NCBI RefSeq assembly: GCF_000374845.1 | Contig: NZ_KB895412.1 | Location: 1-64,000 of the forward strand | Length of the DNA: 64,000 bases | Direction of reading: 5' to 3' | From: Paenibacillus terrigena DSM 21567 | GTDB lineage: Bacteria > Bacillota > Bacilli > Paenibacillales > Paenibacillaceae | Shown here: positions 59,150 through 64,000 of the stretch, one piece after another | How the letters are laid out: each line of letters begins with the position of its first letter | How positions within the stretch are numbered: position 1 is the stretch's first letter | Program-made: the position numbers and the translations under genes | Notes under the pieces: generated by a model | Seen by the model: the letters and a program-made list of their open reading frames with translations, nothing else | Told to the model about the DNA's origin: nothing | Database searches by the model: none

Positions 59150-59629
59150 TTGAATATACAGATCGTGTGCGTAGGTAAGTTGAAGGAGAAGTACCTGGTA
59201 CAAGGCATTGCGGAATATAGTAAGCGCTTGGCACCATATGTGAAGCTAACCGTGCATGAGGTGCCTGACGAGAAGGCGCCGGAGAACATGAGCGACGCAG
59301 AAATGCGCCAAGTTCAGGAGAAGGAAGGCGACAAGATTTTGTCGCATATTAAGCCGGACACCCATGTCGTGGCGCTCGCCATTGGCGGTCAGTTATGGTC
59401 GAGCGAGGACCTCGCTGCACATATGGACAAGCTCAGTACCTATGGTACGAGCACGATCGCCTATGTGATCGGCGGCTCGAATGGCCTCTCCGAGGCGGTG
59501 CTGTCGCGTGCGCAGTCGAAGCTCTCTTTCGGCCGCATGACGCTGCCACATCAATTGATGCGACTGGTGCTGGTGGAGCAGATCTATCGGGCGGTGAAGA
59601 TTAATCGGGGGGAACCGTACCATAAATAG
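59150..59629 (+). CDS. rlmH: 23S rRNA pseudouridine-1915 N3-methyltransferase RlmH
   Basis: 159 aa, TTG start with AAGGAG upstream. SPOUT-fold enzyme: [52 protein letters not shown] with the knot, and the end [19 protein letters not shown]. It is the orthologue of staphylococcal OrfX, and its last codons are the integration site of SCC elements. Here an AT-rich two-gene segment begins right after the stop. Confidence 0.97.
   Translation: MNIQIVCVGKLKEKYLVQGIAEYSKRLAPYVKLTVHEVPDEKAPENMSDAEMRQVQEKEGDKILSHIKPDTHVVALAIGGQLWSSEDLAAHMDKLSTYGTSTIAYVIGGSNGLSEAVLSRAQSKLSFGRMTLPHQLMRLVLVEQIYRAVKINRGEPYHK
59618..59628. repeat. Left copy of 11-bp direct repeat (SCC-type att, in rlmH 3' end)
   Basis: TACCATAAATA formed by the final codons of rlmH. 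The wider context GAACCG-TACCATAAATA resembles the attachment core of SCC elements at the 3' end of orfX/rlmH. The matching copy is at 61957-61967. Confidence 0.65.
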
Positions 59630-59709
59630 GACGAAAACATAAAAAATATGGTAAAATATTGTTGAAATTGTTATATGTTGTGTTGTGAAAAAATGGGGGG
59701 GGAAGGAAT

Positions 59710-61140
59710 ATGTCATTTTTCAGTATAGATTGGGGAAAAGATGAAGCTAATGGAGATGAAAAGCTAAAGGAATATTTTTATCCAATTCCGGGGTATGAGG
59801 GGATAATTACAGGGGATAAAAGATATGTAATTGGAAGGAAAGGTACTGGAAAGACTGCTATTTGCGAAAGACTCAGAATAGAAAGTAGTTCAAATTCACA
59901 CTGGTATACTACAAATTTATCGCTTCGTGGATTTCCATTGGGGTCATTTCGGACTTTAAGGAATCGTTCCTTTAAAGATAAATCGCAATACGTTCCGATT
60001 TGGAAATTTCTAATGCTCACGGAAATGGCAAGATTAGTTTTAAGTGATCCAATACAAAACTACGCATTGGAGAATGAAGGATTAAAGAAATTTATTTTTT
60101 CTAATTTTCCTTTTGGCACTTTTTCTGAAACGTTGCAAACTTTAGAAGATCAAAATGGTAACGTAATTATAGAAAGTTCATTAATAAACCCGACGTTACA
60201 AGGTGAAACAACAATTCGTTTTGAAAAAGTTATACCATGGTTACAAGATCAATTAAAGAAAATTCATAGCGATTCAAAATATTTTATCCTGATGGATGAA
60301 CTTGACGAAGGATACTCAGCAGGGGATAGCAGTTTAAGATTAATTTTGTTGGCATTATTAAGGTCAACAGAAGAATTATCTTTACTGCTTCAAAAAGGGG
60401 ATGTATCTGCCAACTATAGATTCCTAGTAGTGTTAAGGTCAGATATTTATGGAAACCTAGAAGATAATGATTTAAACAAACTAGATGATGCATTAATAAA
60501 GCTTAGGTGGAATTCAAGTCCTACAGCCTCCTATTCATTAAGGTCAATAGTAAATGCTCGTATTAAAGCTTCTTTAGGAAGCAAAGTGAATGACGCTTGG
60601 AAGCAAGTTGTAATAGATAGTGATCCAGAATTGCCGACTTCTGTTGCAACGGTTTGGAAATATATTTCTAATAGAACATTTGAGAGACCACGGGATTTAT
60701 TAAAGTTTCTTAAATATTGTAGTTCAATACAAAATGCCAACCCTCAATTATTATTTAAGGTAGTTAGGGAGGCAGAAAATGAATATTCCGATTGGTTTTA
60801 TAATGAACTAAGGGATGAAATTCAGGCTCATTTGAGTATATGGTCAGAATCTTTATCGTGTCTTACCAAAGTTGGGAAAGGTATAATGAGTGTTGATGAT
60901 TTAAAGAAGGAATTAAGTAGAGATAGGGATGTATATGAATGGATGAAGAATAACAATAAATCAGAGGATTTTATTTTAGAAAAATTATTTGACTTTGGTG
61001 TTATAGGTACGCTTGTTCGCAATACTACTTGGGCATTTAAATATAAAGACCATACTTTAAAGTGGAACTCAAATGGGAAAATTATCGTTCATTTTGGATT
61101 ACATAAAAAGTTGCGACTGCGTCAGGGGAGAAATTCATAG
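59710..61140 (+). CDS. P-loop ATPase (Sll1717/FunZ-like), cassette gene 1
   Basis: 476 aa. Walker A GRKGTGKT (residues 42-49), Walker B YFILMDELDE (191-200), a sensor-like VVLRSDIYGNL (about 240) and a C-terminal winged-helix-like end (GVIGTLVRNTTWAFKYKD). It resembles the Sll1717-type/KAP-like ATPases by recollection. No membrane helices. GGGGGGAAGGAAT precedes ATG. The DNA is clearly more AT-rich, with AT-ending codons, than rlmH and walK, pointing to transfer. 23 nt upstream of the DUF4145 gene, so the two form an operon. Confidence 0.8.
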   Translation: MSFFSIDWGKDEANGDEKLKEYFYPIPGYEGIITGDKRYVIGRKGTGKTAICERLRIESSSNSHWYTTNLSLRGFPLGSFRTLRNRSFKDKSQYVPIWKFLMLTEMARLVLSDPIQNYALENEGLKKFIFSNFPFGTFSETLQTLEDQNGNVIIESSLINPTLQGETTIRFEKVIPWLQDQLKKIHSDSKYFILMDELDEGYSAGDSSLRLILLALLRSTEELSLLLQKGDVSANYRFLVVLRSDIYGNLEDNDLNKLDDALIKLRWNSSPTASYSLRSIVNARIKASLGSKVNDAWKQVVIDSDPELPTSVATVWKYISNRTFERPRDLLKFLKYCSSIQNANPQLLFKVVREAENEYSDWFYNELRDEIQAHLSIWSESLSCLTKVGKGIMSVDDLKKELSRDRDVYEWMKNNNKSEDFILEKLFDFGVIGTLVRNTTWAFKYKDHTLKWNSNGKIIVHFGLHKKLRLRQGRNS

Positions 61141-61163
61141 AATAATAAGGTGGTAATAGAAGT

Positions 61164-61793
61164 ATGAGAGATTACTTAAGTCCGACATTTCGAAGCGGAG
61201 CCTTCAGTTGTCCACACTGTGGGGTTTATTCACAACAAACATGGGGGACTCTAGCTTGGCAAAATGAACTTGGTGATGAAATATATGATTGGGAAGCCTC
61301 TCTATGTCAGCACTGTAAAAAGTTTTCATTATGGATAAAAGAGCAATTGTTTTTTCCGGTTAATGGTCTTGTTCCGCCGCCTCATCCAGACATGCCTGAA
61401 GATATTAAAGAAGATTATAATGAAGCATCAAAAATTGTCCAAATTTCCCCGCGTGGTGCTGCAGCTCTCTTAAGACTATGTGTTGAAAAACTTTGTAAGT
61501 CTTTGGGGAAAGATAAAATGGATATCAATGATGCGATTAAGGCTCTTGTTAATGAAGGTTTGCCAGAAATAGTCCAACAAGCTTTAGATAGTCTTAGGGT
61601 TATTGGAAATCAAGCAGTTCATGCTGGTAAAATAGATTTAAAAGATGATAAAGATACAGCGCAATCGTTATTTCACTTATTAAATTATGTTGTTGAGGAT
61701 CGAATAACGAGAAATAATTTAGTGAATAAGTTATATTCGTCTTTGCCAGAAAGTATTAGAGATTCAATTAATAAAAGAAATGGAGTCGCATAG
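61164..61793 (+). CDS. DUF4145 (HEPN-like) protein with zinc ribbon, cassette gene 2
   Basis: 209 aa. N-terminal Cys pairs (FSCPHCGVY ... SLCQHCKKFS) suggest a zinc ribbon; residues ~95-160 are DUF4145 (SPRGAAALLRLCVEKLCKSL ... LRVIGNQAVHAG). DUF4145 belongs to the HEPN-like group and is frequent in restriction and defence loci. The ATPase partner upstream supports a two-component defence or toxin-like system; not proven. Same AT-rich codon use as the ATPase gene. Confidence 0.8.
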   Translation: MRDYLSPTFRSGAFSCPHCGVYSQQTWGTLAWQNELGDEIYDWEASLCQHCKKFSLWIKEQLFFPVNGLVPPPHPDMPEDIKEDYNEASKIVQISPRGAAALLRLCVEKLCKSLGKDKMDINDAIKALVNEGLPEIVQQALDSLRVIGNQAVHAGKIDLKDDKDTAQSLFHLLNYVVEDRITRNNLVNKLYSSLPESIRDSINKRNGVA

Positions 61794-61805
61794 TTATCAA
61801 AGAAT

Positions 61806-61836
61806 AAAGGGGCTGCTGAGGCAGCTCCTTTCCTAT
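61806..61836 (+). terminator. Terminator of the cassette operon
   Basis: AAAGGGGCTGC / GCAGCTCCTTT stem with a 4-nt loop (one G-T pair), then CCTATC. Few T after it. Confidence 0.6.
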
Positions 61837-61956
61837 CATTATATTTATCAGTGAAATGTGAGACGAGTCGTATTGCAATGATTTGTATTATTGCTGATAA
61901 TATATAGGGCGTTTTAGCAACATAAATTTTCGTTTTCAAGATGATACGGTGAGTCT

Positions 61957-61967
61957 TACCATAAATA
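61957..61967. repeat. Right copy of 11-bp direct repeat (SCC-type att)
   Basis: TACCATAAATA, identical to the end of rlmH; with flanks, 14 of 17 positions agree (GAACCG/GAGTCT plus the 11-mer). It marks the right edge of the AT-rich two-gene segment; the 290 nt before it contain only the terminator and AT-rich sequence. Confidence 0.6.
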
Positions 61968-62123
61968 AAGGAGATACAAATAATGTATACAGAAATAATT
62001 TAATTTAATTGTTTTTCGAAAAGAAAAAGAGTATGTCGAGAAAAGATGCTTCTCACATAAAAGATAACCTGCTATCACGTGGAAACGTAGCAAGCGTTAA
62101 AAGAGCGTGGGGTCACATAGAGT

Positions 62124-62258
62124 ATGTCAGGCAAAGGAAACTGTTATGATAATGCCGTTATCGAAAGCTTCTTTGGTAATAATCACAGGCAGATTAAATC
62201 AAAACTAAAGGGCATGAGCCCGGTACAGTACCGGACTCACGCCCTCAATGTCACCTAA
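62124..62258 (+). pseudogene. IS3-family transposase (OrfB) remnant
   Basis: 44 codons. [17 protein letters not shown] is the conserved catalytic-end motif of IS3/IS150 OrfB, but it is fused directly to [19 protein letters not shown], the extreme C-terminus, so some 35-40 residues between them are deleted in frame, and everything upstream is missing. The reading frame was otherwise kept to the natural stop. Confidence 0.85.
62210..62244. repeat. Near-perfect inverted repeat at the IS end
   Basis: GGGC.TGAG.CCGGTAC - A - GTACCGG.CTCA.GCCC: 15 base pairs with two mismatches, inside the transposase 3' coding end. It may block transcription into or out of the element. Confidence 0.75.
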
Positions 62259-62266
62259 CAATATAG

Positions 62267-62287
62267 TGTCTAACTTTTTTGGGTCAC
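62267..62287. mobile_element. Right end (IRR) of the IS3-family remnant
   Basis: TGTCTAAC followed by a T-run and GGGTCAC resembles terminal repeats of IS150-group elements and lies 8 nt after the transposase stop. No left end was found, so only the right tip of the IS survives. Confidence 0.6.
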
Positions 62288-62354
62288 TTCATTTCAGAAG
62301 TGGCTTTGTTTTATATGGAGATGTATATTTTGGCAAGTTTTTTGTCGTGGACCT

Positions 62355-62831
62355 TTATTTTTTGACCACAGGCACCCAAAATTCACCGTAGAAAGTGCCG
62401 TCGCCGTTATCTTTGCGATACGTCGCATTTGGACCGCCAATGTAAGCATAGTCGGTGATTTTGGCTAAGACTTCGCCAAAAGCACGGTAAGTCAGCTGAT
62501 CAAACAAAGTTTCCTTGTCGCCATTTCCTGCGACCACGATATAATCGCTCTCCGGAAACTCGATGATTCGCGTTGCGTCAGCCACTGATTTTCCAGCTTC
62601 TACAGCGAAATAATTCCACGGTTTGCCTTGATAAACCTCATTAACTGACCATTCGAGATCGTCCTTTGCGGCGTCTTTAAGCTTAGTGAACCGCCCGTCA
62701 GCCTTGAGTTTGCCCCAAAACTCGGCTTTTTCCTTTTGCATAGCCGGCATGTCTTGAAAATTCGACTGGATTGAAAAACCATAAGCGGTCAATGTGAATG
62801 ATTTTTTGTGTTCAAGCGTGTAATTTGTCAT
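62355..62831 (-). CDS. GyrI-like / effector-binding domain protein 2
   Basis: 158 aa. Single small-molecule-binding (GyrI/AraC effector-binding type) domain; conserved end DYIVVAGNGDKETLFDQLTY ... YGEFWVPV. Paralogue of the gene at 62857 (aligned DYIVV.G.G and YGE.W). ATG 62831 has AAGGAG 7 nt upstream; the longer frame to 63014 overlaps the neighbour and is not used. No DNA-binding domain, so it acts as a sequestering or sensing partner. Confidence 0.8.
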   Translation of the reverse strand: MTNYTLEHKKSFTLTAYGFSIQSNFQDMPAMQKEKAEFWGKLKADGRFTKLKDAAKDDLEWSVNEVYQGKPWNYFAVEAGKSVADATRIIEFPESDYIVVAGNGDKETLFDQLTYRAFGEVLAKITDYAYIGGPNATYRKDNGDGTFYGEFWVPVVKK

Positions 62832-62856
62832 GGGATTGCTCCTTTTATCTAAGAGA

Positions 62857-63336
62857 TTAGCGGTCAATTTTTTTTGCGCGAAGCCACATTTCGCCGTAGA
62901 AGTCACCGTTTTCAGCTGATTTGACGAAAGTAGAGTTACCGGGCCCCACGTATTTGTAGTCCGTGATTTCTTGCAGTATGCTGCCGAAAACTTTGCCTGT
63001 GATTTCGTCAGCAAGGCGGTCTTGGTCCGTGCCTGTGCCAGACACGACGATGTAGTCTCCTGCGAGGAAATCGAGGACGACCGAGCCTTCCACGTCGAAT
63101 TCGCCCATCACGCCGAACCCGCGCCAAGCCTTACCGTCGAGGACGTAGTTGATTTGATATTCTTGCCCGTCAGCGAGCGCGAGGAGTTCGGCAAGCTTGC
63201 CGTTCTCGGTGATTTCAGCTTTTCTCGCTGCAGTTTTTGCTGCATTACCTGTCCAGTCGTTGTAGTCTTCAAGCGTAACACCGAAAGCCGTCATTTTGTA
63301 GTTTTCTGATACCGTTTGGATTGAGTAGTTAGACAT
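62857..63336 (-). CDS. GyrI-like / effector-binding domain protein 1
   Basis: 159 aa. MTAFGVTLEDYNDW near the start and GDYIVVSGTGTDQDRLADEI ... YGEMWLRAK at the end; one effector-binding domain. First gene of the minus-strand pair, 25 nt before its paralogue. GAGGAGAG before ATG 63336. Divergent from a YafY-type regulator with an operator between them, which most likely controls both copies. Confidence 0.82.
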   Translation of the reverse strand: MSNYSIQTVSENYKMTAFGVTLEDYNDWTGNAAKTAARKAEITENGKLAELLALADGQEYQINYVLDGKAWRGFGVMGEFDVEGSVVLDFLAGDYIVVSGTGTDQDRLADEITGKVFGSILQEITDYKYVGPGNSTFVKSAENGDFYGEMWLRAKKIDR

Positions 63337-63392
63337 ATAATTCTCTCCTCTGTGGGATTTATTTCTTACAAGACTGATTCTATTTCCTTAAT

Positions 63393-63409
63393 GTATCAAA
63401 AAATGATAC
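63393..63409. promoter_or_regulatory. Operator in the divergent promoter region
   Basis: Perfect palindrome GTATCA-AAAAA-TGATAC between the GyrI-like genes and the regulator; a TATAAT -10 for the regulator lies at 63431-63436. Confidence 0.65.
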
Positions 63410-63442
63410 TTTTTATTTGTTACATTTTGATATAATAAAGTC

Positions 63443-64000
63443 ATGAAAAAAACAGAACGAGTGAACCTGATTATGCGCTACATCAATAACCGCGCGCATT
63501 TTACGATTGCCGAGATTCAACGGGAATTCAAGATTTCCCGCGCGACGGCGATCCGCGACATTAACGAGATTCAGGCGTTGGGTTTTCCGCTGACGACTGA
63601 GCTTGGGCGCGGCGGCGGCTATTATGTCCTGCAGAATCAGTATCTGCCCTCCGTCCGCTTCACGCCAGAAGAGCTGAAGGCGATTTTTATCAGCTTTATC
63701 GCCTCGAAAAATTCGCAGTTGCCTTATTTGCATAATCGCCGCTCAATCACTGAAAAACTCATCGGCATCGCGTCGCAATCCCAGCAAGACGAGTTGATTG
63801 AGCTGAATAACATCTTGCTTTTTGAAAATACGAACCCTGCCAATCCGAATCTATTGGAGCTTGATGATGCGGCGCCCGCGGAGCTGAACCAGTTGATTTC
63901 GCTTGCTGTGAGGGATAAGCACTTACGCTTGACGTATGAGATGAGTCCCGGCTGGCCACAGTTGATGGATGTTTTTTTGCTACATATTTTTAACTCGAAC
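63443..64000 (+). CDS. YafY/DeoR-type HTH regulator (WYL family), cut by window end
   Basis: At least 186 aa, open to the window edge. N-terminal winged helix: RVNLIMRYINNRAHFTIAEI, FKISRATAIRDINEIQALGF, RGGGYYVL. The following segment (FTPEELKAIFISFIAS) is the link to a WYL-type ligand domain that would lie mostly beyond 64000. Ribosome binding site is weak. Codons are rich in GCG/CGC, unlike the AT-rich cassette to its left, so this block has a separate origin. Confidence 0.85.
   Translation, partial: MKKTERVNLIMRYINNRAHFTIAEIQREFKISRATAIRDINEIQALGFPLTTELGRGGGYYVLQNQYLPSVRFTPEELKAIFISFIASKNSQLPYLHNRRSITEKLIGIASQSQQDELIELNNILLFENTNPANPNLLELDDAAPAELNQLISLAVRDKHLRLTYEMSPGWPQLMDVFLLHIFNSN

Noticed and set aside
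62033-62149. 38-codon plus-strand frame starting MSRKDASHIK
   Set aside because: Weak ribosome binding site, overlaps the IS remnant in another frame, no family recognised.
62832-63014. N-terminal extension of the second GyrI-like gene
   Set aside because: It overlaps the first paralogue; ATG 62831 has AAGGAG at good spacing.

Overview
The window is the replication-origin region of a spore-forming, low-to-mid-GC Firmicute. The gene order (dnaA/dnaN/recF/gyrB/gyrA followed by an HD-GYP gene and an rRNA operon on one side; rpmH/rnpA/yidC/jag/mnmE/mnmG/rsmG/noc/soj/parB on the other) together with yyaC, spoIIIJ/jag and the walRKHIJ-htrA block points to Paenibacillaceae, most likely Paenibacillus or a close relative. 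This is inferred from synteny and protein sequence only. The window is given in the reverse of the usual orientation, so dnaA reads leftwards. Nearly all housekeeping genes read away from oriC, i.e. with replication.

Layout. 1-573: 5' end of a 16S rRNA gene, its promoter and a terminator. 573-9268 (minus strand): HD-GYP, gyrA, gyrB, remB, recF, yaaA, dnaN. 9496-10851: dnaA. 10852-11394: oriC with DnaA boxes on both strands. 11482-17725: rpmH, rnpA, yidC/spoIIIJ, jag, mnmE, mnmG, rsmG. 17751-20741: segregation module noc-soj-parB with two identical parS sites. 20849-24639: class V aminotransferase/desulfurase, DUF4446, yyaC, a DUF3343 Se/S-carrier-like protein, an MscS channel, DUF951. 24699-24789: tRNA-Ser(CGA). 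24922-30741: accessory metabolic and export genes (GH29 fucosidase, HAD phosphatase, NlpC/P60 enzyme, TetR-MFS pair, yjzC) and a duplicated terminator-linked element. 30956-41656: rpsF-ssb-rpsR, DUF1450, sugar isomerase-like protein, LCP protein, CBS protein, MazG-like protein, DUF2232, gdpP, rplI, dnaC, purA. 41930-49045: TetR-controlled ABC-2 exporter, MerR-methyltransferase fusion with a partner methyltransferase, YitT protein, an anchored protein with a GC-rich disordered linker. 49355-59629: LysM-G5-M23 peptidase, walRKHIJ, htrA, a CxxH/CxxC protein, a DnaA-box cluster, rlmH.

The right end is accessory. Immediately after rlmH lies a markedly AT-rich segment of about 2.3 kb with a P-loop ATPase gene and a DUF4145 (HEPN-like) gene. 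It is bounded by an 11-bp direct repeat (TACCATAAATA): one copy is the 3' end of rlmH (59618-59628), the other lies at 61957-61967. The 3' end of rlmH is the integration site of staphylococcal SCC elements, so this looks like a small recombinase-less cassette in an SCC-type site carrying a candidate defence pair. It is the most interesting object here. Beyond it are a remnant of an IS3-family transposase, two paralogous GyrI-like small-molecule-binding proteins and a divergent YafY/DeoR-type regulator cut by the window end.

Other points of note: three DnaA boxes in 90 bp between the CxxH/CxxC gene and rlmH; a MerR-methyltransferase fusion whose promoter element recurs before the next methyltransferase gene; a TetR promoter bracketed by two palindromic operators; and a duplicated ~140-nt element, each copy followed by a strong terminator, downstream of yjzC. 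Several starts were moved from the longest frame to a site with a good ribosome binding site. No CRISPR array was seen.
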